64,000 nucleotides of DNA, from assembly GCA_015061285.1 (NCBI GenBank), contig SUWW01000017.1:32898-96897 (forward strand), read 5' to 3'. The notes below the pieces were generated by a model. The model was not told the origin of the DNA. It ran no database searches and saw nothing but the letters and a program-made list of their open reading frames with translations. Source of the DNA: Bacteroidales bacterium. Its GTDB lineage: Bacteria > Bacteroidota > Bacteroidia > Bacteroidales > Marinilabiliaceae. Below are positions 42,630 to 51,626 of this stretch, one piece after another (the first letter of the stretch is position 1; each line of letters starts with the position of its first letter). The position numbers and the translations under genes are program-made.

Positions 42630-44000
42630 ATGTATAACAATAGAGATTCAATAGATTTTGGTAGTGCGCCAGTTGGTGTGCTTTTTCGTAGTATGTTTTT
42701 GCCTACTCTGGTGGGCATGGTAAGTATGGTGGTACTCAACGTTACCGATGGCGCTTTCGTTGGACGAGGCGTAGGTAGCGATGCATTGGCAGCTGTTAAT
42801 ATAGTTGCTCCTATTTTCCTTATTACCAGTGGTATTGGGCTGATGATGGGCATAGGTAGCAGTGTGGCAGCAAGCATACATTGGTCGCAAGACAATTTGA
42901 AAGCAGCACGCATAAATATGACACAAGCTTTGTCTGCGTCGGCAACAATAGGTTGTTTGCTTGCTGTCTTGTTCTATAGTTGTCAAGAGCCGTTGTGTAT
43001 GCTCTTTGGTTGCAGCATAGAACTTTTGCCGTTGGCGTGTTCGTATATGAAATGGATTTCGCTGCTCACTCCATTCTCCATGGTTGGCATAGTGGCAATG
43101 TTTATGGTACGTCTTGATGGTTCACCACGTGTTGCTATGGCAATAAATTGCATGGCTGCTGGGTTGAACATATTACTCGACTACATATTCATATTCCCAA
43201 TGCGTATGGGGCTCGAAGGTGCTGGTATAGCCACTACTATAAGTTTTTCAATAGCCATTATTCCTATTGGCATCTATTTCCTACGTTTTGCTAAATCTCT
43301 CAAGCTCTACCGACTCAAGATGTCGCTTACTAGTGCAAGACTTACATTTCGCAACATAGCATATCATGTGCGTATAGGGGCTTCTGCTTTGCTTGGTGAA
43401 GTGGCCATAGCTGCTGTGATAGTGGTTGGCAATTATGTATTTATGCAATATTTAGGACCAGATGGGGTAGCTGCCTACTCTGTTGGTTGTTATTGTTTGC
43501 CAGTTGTGTTCATGATGGGTAATGCAATAGTGCAAAGTGTGCAGCCGATAGCAAGTTTTGCTTATGGTCAAGGCGATAAAGTTCGATTTGCATCGTCGGC
43601 GCGGGTGGCTTACGTTACGGCGGGCGCTTCTGGTATCATGAGCATGATAATTATGATGCTGGGGGCTGGTGCTATTTCATCGATGTTTTTAGATGACCAA
43701 TGTGGAGCATATACATTGTGTGTTGACGGATTGCCCTATTTCTCTTTATCTTTTTTGTTTATCTCGTTTAATATTGTTGCCGTAGGTCTGATGCAGAGTG
43801 CCGAGAGGGCTGTAGCGGCTACTATATACACACTGATGCGCGGATTTATACTCTCAATACCATGTTTCATATTTATGCCAATGTGGTTCGACTCTGTAGG
43901 CTTGTGGCTTGCATTGCCAATAGCAGAGGCTATTACAACATTGATTATAGTTTTGAGAAGAGATCTCTCCTGTGACATCTCTCATGTAAATATTTCTTAG
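42630..44000 (+). CDS. MATE-family multidrug/toxin efflux transporter
   Basis: The 456-residue protein has 12 predicted membrane segments in two halves and MATE features: FLPTLVGMVSMVVLNVTDGAFVG near the start, GIGLMMGIGSSVAASIHW and GMQPI-like VQSVQPIASFAYGQG in the second half. MATE proteins export cationic drugs and metabolites using sodium or proton entry. The substrate cannot be told. The patatin gene follows after 27 bp, so they could be cotranscribed. Confidence 0.88.
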   Translation: MYNNRDSIDFGSAPVGVLFRSMFLPTLVGMVSMVVLNVTDGAFVGRGVGSDALAAVNIVAPIFLITSGIGLMMGIGSSVAASIHWSQDNLKAARINMTQALSASATIGCLLAVLFYSCQEPLCMLFGCSIELLPLACSYMKWISLLTPFSMVGIVAMFMVRLDGSPRVAMAINCMAAGLNILLDYIFIFPMRMGLEGAGIATTISFSIAIIPIGIYFLRFAKSLKLYRLKMSLTSARLTFRNIAYHVRIGASALLGEVAIAAVIVVGNYVFMQYLGPDGVAAYSVGCYCLPVVFMMGNAIVQSVQPIASFAYGQGDKVRFASSARVAYVTAGASGIMSMIIMMLGAGAISSMFLDDQCGAYTLCVDGLPYFSLSFLFISFNIVAVGLMQSAERAVAATIYTLMRGFILSIPCFIFMPMWFDSVGLWLALPIAEAITTLIIVLRRDLSCDISHVNIS

Positions 44001-44027
44001 TTTCGCATAAGTAAAACAATCATACAG

Positions 44028-46331
44028 ATGCGGTTGAGATTATTGTTGTTGGTTATAAGCTTCTACTGTTGTTCCACACTGTGTATATGTCAAAATCGGG
44101 AAGGCGATGAGGTGGTATCGACCAAAGCGGATAGTATATATAAAAAACGTCCTAAGATAGGACTTGTGTTGAGTGGAGGAGGTGCTAAGGGCTTAGCGCA
44201 TTGTGGCGTATTGGCTGCTATCGACAGTGCGCGACTCAATATCGACTATATTGCTGGTACGAGTATGGGCGCTATTGTTGGTGCTATGTATGCATCTGGC
44301 TATTCAGGACGCCAAATTGAAGAAATTGCCAACACTATGGATTGGCTCTCTGTGATGTTGAGTGCCGATAGGTATCAAGATGTGTCTATAGAGCGTAAAG
44401 ACGATTATAGCAGTTTTATAATGGAATTGCCTATAGAGAATCGCCGAATAAAGCCTTTTACGGGCATCTTGGAACCACAAGGTCTGATGCTTAAGTTCCA
44501 CGAGGTTTTTTATCCCATATATAAAATACGAAAATTTGAAGAGCTCAGCATACCATTTCGTTGCATAGCCACCGACATCGGAAGTGGCGAAGCCGTTGTG
44601 CTGAAAGAGGGTAGTATGCCCTATGCAGTGCGTAGCAGTATGGCTATACCAGGTGTGGTAAGCGCTGTCGATTATAAGAATACGAAACTTGTCGATGGTG
44701 GCATTGTGCGCAATTTCCCAGTGCGCGATGTGCGCGAAATGGGGGCCGACTTTGTCATTGGTGTTAATCTTTTTAGTGGATTAACAGACACTAAAGACAT
44801 GACCACAATGCTCGACGTGATGATGCAGACAATGAACTTCCGCGATGCCGTAGATTTGCAGAACGAAAAGGGCATCTGCGATGTCGTCATTGAACCTGAG
44901 GTGGCACAATATACAGCTGCAAGCTTCGATTCTGTCGACTCAATATTTGCTGCTGGAAAGCGCAAAGGCGATGAGTTCTATCCAATCTTCAAGCAGTTGG
45001 CCGACTATATGCACGATACTTATGGTGTGCCATACGCTGAGCCTCTCAATAGAATGAAACCATATAGCGACAAGGTAAAAATTGACGCGTTTGAAGTCGA
45101 CGGCTTGCACTACACCACTAAATCGCTACTCTGGCAAAACCTCGATCTTGACCTTGGTCATTTGTATGATATTAATGATATAAACAAAGCCTTTTCGCGT
45201 GCTTTCTCTTCGGGCTACTATAGCAATTTGAACTACGACCTTGTGCCTCTTAGCAACGATGCCGATGACAATCGTGTGTGTCTGCATTGTATGGTCGACG
45301 AGAGGCCTCTATCGCTTCTGAAAGTTGGATTTGCTTATAACAATTTCACGAGTGCCGCTATTGTGCTTGGTTATGAGCGAAAAAACATGACGAGTAAGCA
45401 CTCTACGTCGTCGCTCAAGGTGGCTGTCTCAGAGTCGTTTCGCTTTCGCGCACTGAATAGAAACTATTTTGGTGAGCTGCATAACTATTATGTCGACGAA
45501 GCGCTCCAATTCAACCATTTCTATGTGCCTTTGTATTCTGGTAGCCAAAAAGGATATTCATATTCGTATAAGCATTTGCGCGTCACTGCATCTGGTGGCA
45601 TCATTACATCGCAGCGTTCCGATGCTCAACTTTTTTGTGGCTATGATGCTTTTTGGCTCGACACCGATGTAAATGGTGGTTATCCTAATGCTATGAAAGG
45701 TCGTATAAACAACTTTTTCGTAGAGTTCAAACATCGCAAAAACACGCTCAATCGCCCCTATATGCCGCAGACTGGAAATCGCTTGACTCACGATATATAC
45801 GTATCAACGCCGTCGCGTCTTCATGTCAGCTATGCTAATGTGACCGACGATATGAAGCAAACCGACTCTAAAATGTTGATGCGCTATACATTCTTAGGTG
45901 AAATGTATCAGCAGTCAAGTGATAAATTCATTCTGAATGAGACAATTGGCATAGGTGCTTCGTATGGTTGCAATGCATTTGTATATCAAAACTATGTAGG
46001 TGGTGCGTATGCATTTATGCCGTCGCATTTCACATTCTATGGCCTCGAAGTAGCGCAGATGAATATTCCTACTCTGGTTATGGCGCGTTTTTCTACCACA
46101 TACAAATTAGTTGGCGAACTCTATTTGTCGGCTCATTTGAATAGTGCTGTTACGTTCAAAAATCTCGATTATTACATCGAAGATTGGAATGTATTCAAGC
46201 CAGAAAAGATTCTTGTAGGTGGTGGTATATCGGCTGGTTACAACCTTTCTGTGTTGCCAATTGAGTTCACTATGGCCTATTCGCCCGACTATAAATTCAA
46301 CCTCTCTGTAAATATTGGATTTCTCTTCTAA
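44028..46331 (+). CDS. Patatin-like phospholipase with outer-membrane barrel
   Basis: The 767-residue protein has a signal peptide, then a patatin domain with oxyanion GGGAKG (50-55), nucleophile Ser79 in GTSMG and the dyad Asp223 in VDGG. It is followed by a POTRA-like part and a BamA-like beta-barrel ending FNLSVNIGFLF. This is the PlpD/type Vd autotransporter-like layout: an exported lipase attached to its own barrel. It probably cleaves phospholipids at the outer membrane or outside. It overlaps the next gene by one base (TAATG). Confidence 0.9.
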   Translation: MRLRLLLLVISFYCCSTLCICQNREGDEVVSTKADSIYKKRPKIGLVLSGGGAKGLAHCGVLAAIDSARLNIDYIAGTSMGAIVGAMYASGYSGRQIEEIANTMDWLSVMLSADRYQDVSIERKDDYSSFIMELPIENRRIKPFTGILEPQGLMLKFHEVFYPIYKIRKFEELSIPFRCIATDIGSGEAVVLKEGSMPYAVRSSMAIPGVVSAVDYKNTKLVDGGIVRNFPVRDVREMGADFVIGVNLFSGLTDTKDMTTMLDVMMQTMNFRDAVDLQNEKGICDVVIEPEVAQYTAASFDSVDSIFAAGKRKGDEFYPIFKQLADYMHDTYGVPYAEPLNRMKPYSDKVKIDAFEVDGLHYTTKSLLWQNLDLDLGHLYDINDINKAFSRAFSSGYYSNLNYDLVPLSNDADDNRVCLHCMVDERPLSLLKVGFAYNNFTSAAIVLGYERKNMTSKHSTSSLKVAVSESFRFRALNRNYFGELHNYYVDEALQFNHFYVPLYSGSQKGYSYSYKHLRVTASGGIITSQRSDAQLFCGYDAFWLDTDVNGGYPNAMKGRINNFFVEFKHRKNTLNRPYMPQTGNRLTHDIYVSTPSRLHVSYANVTDDMKQTDSKMLMRYTFLGEMYQQSSDKFILNETIGIGASYGCNAFVYQNYVGGAYAFMPSHFTFYGLEVAQMNIPTLVMARFSTTYKLVGELYLSAHLNSAVTFKNLDYYIEDWNVFKPEKILVGGGISAGYNLSVLPIEFTMAYSPDYKFNLSVNIGFLF

Positions 46332-46912
46332 TGAACGATTTGTATAAAACTTTAGCCTCGCCTTCGGAGGGAATTTACAAAGAAAAAGGTAGCCGTTTTC
46401 TTGCGTTTGCCTATCCCATAAACAGCGTCGATGAAGCTATGCAAATTGTAGCAGAGCTAAAGAAAAAATACCACGATGCTCGTCATCATTGCTATGCTTA
46501 CCGCTTAGGCCTTAATGGTTCCGATTTCCGAGCCAACGACGATGGTGAACCGAGTGGAACTGCTGGCCGACCTATTTTAGGTCAGTTGCTTTCGTTTGAT
46601 GTCACTAATGTGCTTGTGGTTGTGGTGCGCTATTTTGGTGGTATAAAACTTGGCACTTCTGGGCTTATTGTTGCCTACAAGACCGCTACTTCCGATGCTC
46701 TGTCGGCGGCTGAAATTGTTGAACGTCATGAAGAAATAGGGCTGTGCGTCACGTGTAGTTATGAGCAACTTACCTATGTGCTGAAACAAATATCAACTAC
46801 GCAAGCGCGCATCGTTTCGCAAAACTATGATATGACGTGCTGCATAAACTTATATGTTCCTAAGTCGCAAGCCGACATAATTAGAAATATTGGTGGTGTG
46901 AGCGACTTGTAG
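46331..46912 (+). CDS. YigZ/IMPACT-family protein
   Basis: The 193-residue protein matches YigZ/UPF0029: KGSRFLAFAYPINSVDEAM, DARHHCYAYRLG, NDDGEPSGTAGRPIL and YFGGIKLGTSGLIVAYK. These proteins probably bind RNA or ribosomes. The ATG overlaps the stop of the patatin gene. The length is normal. Confidence 0.9.
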   Translation: MNDLYKTLASPSEGIYKEKGSRFLAFAYPINSVDEAMQIVAELKKKYHDARHHCYAYRLGLNGSDFRANDDGEPSGTAGRPILGQLLSFDVTNVLVVVVRYFGGIKLGTSGLIVAYKTATSDALSAAEIVERHEEIGLCVTCSYEQLTYVLKQISTTQARIVSQNYDMTCCINLYVPKSQADIIRNIGGVSDL

Positions 46913-46929
46913 GTCTACAATGTGCTGAT

Positions 46930-47805
46930 TTATTGCTTTTTAGATAGTGCGTGTATTACACTATCAATGTTGGGGTAGAGAAATTGAAAACCCATCTGCG
47001 TCAATCGTTGTGGACTTACTTTGCAGTTTTGTTCGAATAGTTCAGTAGCTCGTCCAGCCAACGATCTTAGTAGTGTTCGTGGCAGTGGTAGTTGAAATCC
47101 GCTTTGATATTTTTTTATCGAATCGACAAGTTCGCGCATCGAACACATTTCTGGTATACTTATGTTGAAAATACCTTCGGCGTTTTCGTTATCTATGAGA
47201 AACAATATGGCGTTTGCTGCATCGTTGATATGCACAATGGGTATGCACTGATAGCCATCGTCTATTACACCAGCGAGGTGTAGTCGGCTGAGGCGGCGCA
47301 GAATGGGGTATACTCCACCTCGACGACACATGACGTAGCCACTCCGCAATATGATGAGTCGCTTGTCTTTGTACTTCTTTTTCAGCTTCATCATTTCCAT
47401 CGTCTCCATGCGTCCCACTTCCGACATGAATCCATCGCCGTAGGCTGTAGAGAAGTCGGTGTGTACGTCGTATTTATCGTATATCATAGCATTCGATAGA
47501 CCCATAAATACTTTTGGACGTACGTTGCAGTAGTTGAGTGCTTGCGAGAGGTTGTGTATGGTTGTTATGCGGTCGGCATATAAATCATATTGATAGCGTC
47601 CAGTCCAACGACTTTCGAATGGTACGCCTTGTAGGTTGCACAGCACTTCACAACCATCGATGTGTTTTGTAATGTCGGGTATGGGTCGCAATAGTAGCGA
47701 ACGCGAGAGCTCTACCACCTCGTAGCCATTCTTTCGAAGAAGAGCTGCGAGCACGTTGCCAAGTGGGGTAGAGGCTCCTGTTATTGCTACTTTTTTGCTT
47801 GTCAT
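46930..47805 (-). CDS. TIGR01777-family NAD-dependent epimerase/dehydratase-like protein
   Basis: The 291-residue protein has an N-terminal Rossmann stretch (KVAITGASTPLGNVLAALL) and the family's GVPFESRWTGRYQYDLYADRI, GLSNAMIYDKYDVHTD and IVHINDAANAILFLIDN. The C-terminus has the DUF1731-like LPLPRTLLRSLAGRATEL. The exact substrate is unknown. It is 2 bp from cdaA, with which it is probably cotranscribed. Confidence 0.85.
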   Translation of the reverse strand: MTSKKVAITGASTPLGNVLAALLRKNGYEVVELSRSLLLRPIPDITKHIDGCEVLCNLQGVPFESRWTGRYQYDLYADRITTIHNLSQALNYCNVRPKVFMGLSNAMIYDKYDVHTDFSTAYGDGFMSEVGRMETMEMMKLKKKYKDKRLIILRSGYVMCRRGGVYPILRRLSRLHLAGVIDDGYQCIPIVHINDAANAILFLIDNENAEGIFNISIPEMCSMRELVDSIKKYQSGFQLPLPRTLLRSLAGRATELFEQNCKVSPQRLTQMGFQFLYPNIDSVIHALSKKQ

Positions 47806-47807
47806 AC

Positions 47808-48578
47808 TTATATCTTCTCTAAATATTCGCCAAGTTCTATTGCTGAATTTATCATTGTGTATTGTCCGCCATCAAACACTGTTATGTTGCCTGTCTCTTC
47901 AGACACTACAACTGCCACGGCGTCGGTCTCTTCGGTGATGCCAAGTGCCGATCTATGGCGTAGTCCGAATTGCTTCGGTATGTCCATGTTGTGCGACACA
48001 GGCAATATGCACCCCGCAGCCAATATGTGATTCTTATCTACTATCATAGCTCCATCGTGAAGTGGTGTGTTTTTGAAGAAGATTGTCTCGATGAGCTGTT
48101 GCGAGAAGTCTGCATTTATCTCTTCCCCTGTAGATTTTATTTCGTTGAGTGAGGCGTTGCGCGTAAATACTATAAGTGCTCCTGTGTGAGTGCGCGACAT
48201 GTTTTCGCATGCCTTGCTCACTGCGTTTACATATAGCAGTTGTTGTGGTGCTTCGCTTTCGTTCATCACTTTCGAAAGAAAGTTGCGCCGCAGGAAGTCG
48301 TAGCGCGAACCGAGCATCACCAAAAATTGTCTCACTTCTTGCTGGAATATTATTATGAGGGCCAACAAACCAACGTTCATGAAACTGTCGAATATTACCG
48401 ACAACATGTTCATTTTCAATTGTTTCACAATGAACCACGCCAGCATAAATGCAATGATGCTTACGATGATGTTCATTGCTACTGTGCCCTTTACGAGTTT
48501 ATATACAGCATACATACAATATGCGCCTATAAGCACGTCTATAATATCAACTATACGTATGTCAATTAGCTGAAACAT
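47808..48578 (-). CDS. cdaA: Diadenylate cyclase CdaA
   Basis: Three membrane helices (about residues 8-80) are followed by the DAC domain with DGA (175-177) and RHRSA (207-211), the residues that bind ATP and build c-di-AMP. The second messenger controls potassium uptake and osmotic balance. The gene is 6 bp after folP, a frequent Bacteroidota arrangement; no regulator such as CdaR is present. The length of 256 residues is normal for CdaA. Confidence 0.93.
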   Translation of the reverse strand: MFQLIDIRIVDIIDVLIGAYCMYAVYKLVKGTVAMNIIVSIIAFMLAWFIVKQLKMNMLSVIFDSFMNVGLLALIIIFQQEVRQFLVMLGSRYDFLRRNFLSKVMNESEAPQQLLYVNAVSKACENMSRTHTGALIVFTRNASLNEIKSTGEEINADFSQQLIETIFFKNTPLHDGAMIVDKNHILAAGCILPVSHNMDIPKQFGLRHRSALGITEETDAVAVVVSEETGNITVFDGGQYTMINSAIELGEYLEKI

Positions 48579-48584
48579 ACTTTG

Positions 48585-49421
48585 TTATGCAAGTTGTTCT
48601 ACAATTTTTACACATTCAGCAGCCTCTTTTACGTCGTGCACACGCAATATGCTTGCACCATTCATCAGCGATATGGTATTCAGAATGCTTGTGCCGTTAA
48701 GCGATTCTTGAGGTGTTATGCCTAATAGTTTGTATATCATCGATTTTCGCGATATACCCACTAATATTGGCATATCAAATATAGTTAGATTATTAAGGTT
48801 TTTTAGCAGCGTATAGTTATGTTGCACTGTTTTGCCAAAGCCAAAGCCAGGGTCGATGATGATGTCGGCCACGCCAAGGCGGTGAAGCTCAAGCACTTTC
48901 TCGCTCAAGAATTTTATAACTTCGGTGGTTACATCATCATACGTAGGAGCATTCTGCATATTTTTCGGATTGCCCTGTATATGCATAAGTATGTATGGCA
49001 CGTGCAATTGAGCTACGGTAGCAAACATGTTGGCGTCGAGTGTGCCAGCCGAGATGTCGTTTATTATGCCTACCACACCACTTTCAACGCATTGTTGCGC
49101 TACTCGAGCGCGAAACGTATCCACAGAAACAATAGTGTTGGGGTAGTGATTACTTAATATCTTCAATGCTGGTTCTAAGCGACGCCATTCTTCGTCTTCG
49201 CTGACATCGTCGGCGCCATAGCGAGTGGAGTAGGCTCCAAGGTCGATGATATTGGCTCCGTCGGCAAGCATTTTATCTATGCGGCTGCGAATGGCATCGC
49301 AGTTGTCGATATATTTTCCACCATCGAAAAACGAATCGGGCGTGAGGTTCAGTATGCCCATTATCTGTGGCTTGTCGAAGGTGCGAAGTGTTCCGTTTAT
49401 GTTGAGTGTGAAGGGTTTCAT
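48585..49421 (-). CDS. folP: Dihydropteroate synthase
   Basis: The 278-residue protein matches FolP: MGILNLTPDSFFDGGKY, DGANIIDLGAYSTRYGA, VSVDTFRARVAQQ, DIIIDPGFGFGKT and VGISRKSMI. It joins pterin pyrophosphate to p-aminobenzoate in folate synthesis. No insertions or substitutions typical of sulfonamide-resistant forms can be judged. It is the first gene of the folP-cdaA group. Confidence 0.95.
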   Translation of the reverse strand: MKPFTLNINGTLRTFDKPQIMGILNLTPDSFFDGGKYIDNCDAIRSRIDKMLADGANIIDLGAYSTRYGADDVSEDEEWRRLEPALKILSNHYPNTIVSVDTFRARVAQQCVESGVVGIINDISAGTLDANMFATVAQLHVPYILMHIQGNPKNMQNAPTYDDVTTEVIKFLSEKVLELHRLGVADIIIDPGFGFGKTVQHNYTLLKNLNNLTIFDMPILVGISRKSMIYKLLGITPQESLNGTSILNTISLMNGASILRVHDVKEAAECVKIVEQLA

Positions 49422-49455
49422 GTTTTGGACGTTACAGAATGAAACTATTTTTGGC

Positions 49456-50004
49456 TTATTCTTCTGGTTGCAATGGTTTGAAGAATGTGAAGTTCACCTT
49501 GCCATAACATCTTGTTTGTGAAAAGTTTGGATGGTTGTTGTGCTTTCCTTCGCCCGAATGTTCTAAAATGAACAACCCATTTTCGGTTAGTAGGTTGCGT
49601 TCGAAAATAATATCGGGCAACGATGAGACATCGAGGTCGAAAGGAGGATCGGCAAATATGAGGTCGTATTTAGCTTCGGTGGTCTGCACAAAGCGAAATG
49701 CATCACCCTTTATGGAGCGCACTTGTTTTTCGATACCAAACTCTTTGATGGTTTTGGCTATGAACTGCCGGTGCTTGAAGTTTTTTTCAACGCTTGTGAT
49801 GTCGCGGCAGCCGCGTGAGGCAAATTCGTAGCTAATACTGCCAGTGCCCGAAAAGATGTCGAGTACCTTAATTTCTTCAAAATCAATGAAGTTTGCCAGT
49901 ACGTTGAAAAGGTTTTCTTTGGCAAAGTCGGTCGTAGGACGAGCCGAAAAATTTTCTGGCGGCGTAAATCGTCTGCCGCGAAGATCTCCACTTACTATAC
50001 GCAT
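49456..50004 (-). CDS. rsmD: 16S rRNA (guanine-966-N2)-methyltransferase
   Basis: The 182-residue protein has IVSGDLRGRRFTPPE at the start, the SAM-binding LDIFSGTGSISYEFASRG and the catalytic DPPF (119-122). It methylates G966 of 16S rRNA. Its start overlaps the end of a DUF3822 gene, its usual neighbour in Bacteroidota. Confidence 0.92.
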   Translation of the reverse strand: MRIVSGDLRGRRFTPPENFSARPTTDFAKENLFNVLANFIDFEEIKVLDIFSGTGSISYEFASRGCRDITSVEKNFKHRQFIAKTIKEFGIEKQVRSIKGDAFRFVQTTEAKYDLIFADPPFDLDVSSLPDIIFERNLLTENGLFILEHSGEGKHNNHPNFSQTRCYGKVNFTFFKPLQPEE

Positions 50005-50840
50005 AATGCCGTTTTTATTACATTAATATACCTATGCTGTTCGCTGGGTATGATGAAGTCGTAGTCGATCAGAGAAGGAAATGTTGCGAGTTCGGCATTT
50101 CTACCGAAGCGTTTGAGCAGTCGTACGCGTTCGTCATCGTTAGTTATGTCGCCGCTAATGTCCATATAATATCCTTCTGAGTTGAATTTTATCTGTTCTA
50201 TGGCGTTCATAGCCATATATACAAAGTCGTTCGTGTCGTTGCACTCAAATTCGTTGCATAGCACTAATTTGTTGCCATCTACAGCTACAAGAAGCAGACG
50301 TTGGTCGGTTATATTTATGCATATAGTGCCGCGACGATTGTTGTCGATACGTTTTGTCAGTAGCCATTCTGCTATTGGCGATGCCGCATGACGAATCTCC
50401 ACATTTTTATATTGCGAACGCAAGAAATAGTAGAGGAATCTCGAAATAGGGTAGAGCAATTTGGCTCCCGCTTCATCGAGGTGGTCGGTGAGAATAACGT
50501 CTTCGTCGGTTGTTGGTATGCCAGCGAAGTCGAGCAGTTGTTTGTTGCGACTCTCGTCATCGAGCATCTGTGGCATTATGGTGAACGGACGCCCTTCTAT
50601 GCTGATTATTACGCGTTTGTATTCTTTGTTTAGTAATTCATCGCACATCATTATTTGTTCCTGATGTGCGTAGTGCTCATCGGGCATGCTGAATGTATTG
50701 CTACATATCACCAATATTTTGTTTGTCACCGAATCGTATACCGAAAAAGAAAGTCCACCCAACCAAAGTCGAATGGACAAATTATACGATGTCGACAATT
50801 GCTCTTTGTAGTTAGAGCCAATTATCCGTATGTCAGACAT
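49995..50840 (-). CDS. DUF3822 protein
   Basis: The 281-residue protein matches DUF3822 (LSIRLWLGGLSFSVYD at the start). It has no signal peptide and looks like an actin-like/ASKHA-type fold, but this is not proven. It overlaps rsmD by 10 bp, a conserved arrangement that suggests a shared role in ribosome maturation or gene regulation. Confidence 0.78.
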   Translation of the reverse strand: MSDIRIIGSNYKEQLSTSYNLSIRLWLGGLSFSVYDSVTNKILVICSNTFSMPDEHYAHQEQIMMCDELLNKEYKRVIISIEGRPFTIMPQMLDDESRNKQLLDFAGIPTTDEDVILTDHLDEAGAKLLYPISRFLYYFLRSQYKNVEIRHAASPIAEWLLTKRIDNNRRGTICINITDQRLLLVAVDGNKLVLCNEFECNDTNDFVYMAMNAIEQIKFNSEGYYMDISGDITNDDERVRLLKRFGRNAELATFPSLIDYDFIIPSEQHRYINVIKTALCV

Positions 50841-50855
50841 AGAGAGTTTTGTTTT

Positions 50856-51482
50856 TTATTCCCAGTTGCCCGCGTTGTTGTTTGCCTCTTCGATAGAACC
50901 AACTTTCAAACCAGGGTAGCGACCGAGTTTATCAGCTTCGTCGTCGAGGTTGATGCGCTCTTGGTTGTCGAGACCTTTCAAGTAAACTTTGTTGGTTACA
51001 CGAGCTTCAAAAACTGGAACTACAAGACCAGAACTTGTGGTGAGGGCTGCTTTTTCCATTTCGAATTCAACGTGGTTGGTGAAAGGAACGTAGCGAAGCG
51101 AGTCGGGCGAGAAGTTCTTGAATAGTGAGTCGGCTACCGAAATGGTGATTGTATCACGTTTGATGATACCACGTTTGAGTGCCTCTTTCTCGGTCATGCC
51201 TTCGTTCAACATACTATCGGTAAGAGTACCTTCCATTTTTACGAGTTTGAAGTTCTCGGTCTTCACAAAGTTGATTAGAGTGTCGAAACTGCCAGTGTAG
51301 TCGGCATGGTTCGTCTTGTATGCTACTTGAGCATCACGAATCAATTTCAAGCGCTCTACTACTGCAGCCTTGCGTTTGTCGAATTGCTCTTGAAAGCGAA
51401 TTGGCTGCATAATACTCTCGTAAACTAAATAAATCAAACCCACAATGATGATGAGGAAAATGACTTGAAATACTTTTTTCAT
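50856..51482 (-). CDS. Membrane-anchored protein of unknown function
   Basis: The 208-residue protein has one N-terminal membrane segment (about 5-22) followed by a helix and a beta-rich periplasmic domain (AQVAYKTNHADYTGSFDTLINFV). The shape is pilin-like, but no prepilin peptidase site was seen. Similar proteins are common in Bacteroidota. It lies 15 bp upstream of the DUF3822 gene and may be cotranscribed. Confidence 0.7.
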   Translation of the reverse strand: MKKVFQVIFLIIIVGLIYLVYESIMQPIRFQEQFDKRKAAVVERLKLIRDAQVAYKTNHADYTGSFDTLINFVKTENFKLVKMEGTLTDSMLNEGMTEKEALKRGIIKRDTITISVADSLFKNFSPDSLRYVPFTNHVEFEMEKAALTTSSGLVVPVFEARVTNKVYLKGLDNQERINLDDEADKLGRYPGLKVGSIEEANNNAGNWE

Positions 51483-51524
51483 TATCTAATAGCTTTATAA
51501 TTTTGCATTGATTAAGAATTAGCG

Positions 51525-51532
51525 CAAAAATA
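51525..51532 (-). promoter_or_regulatory. Possible -7 box of the DUF3822-rsmD group
   Basis: TATTTTTG on the minus strand matches TAnnTTTG, about 40 bp before the membrane-protein start. The -33 box is weak. Confidence 0.35.
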
Positions 51533-51626
51533 TAAAAAAGAGTAAACCAATATCAGCATTGTTGATTTTTAGTTGACTTTTTGAATCTGTCTATTCACAT
51601 TTTTTCTTGTTTTCAATATATACGCA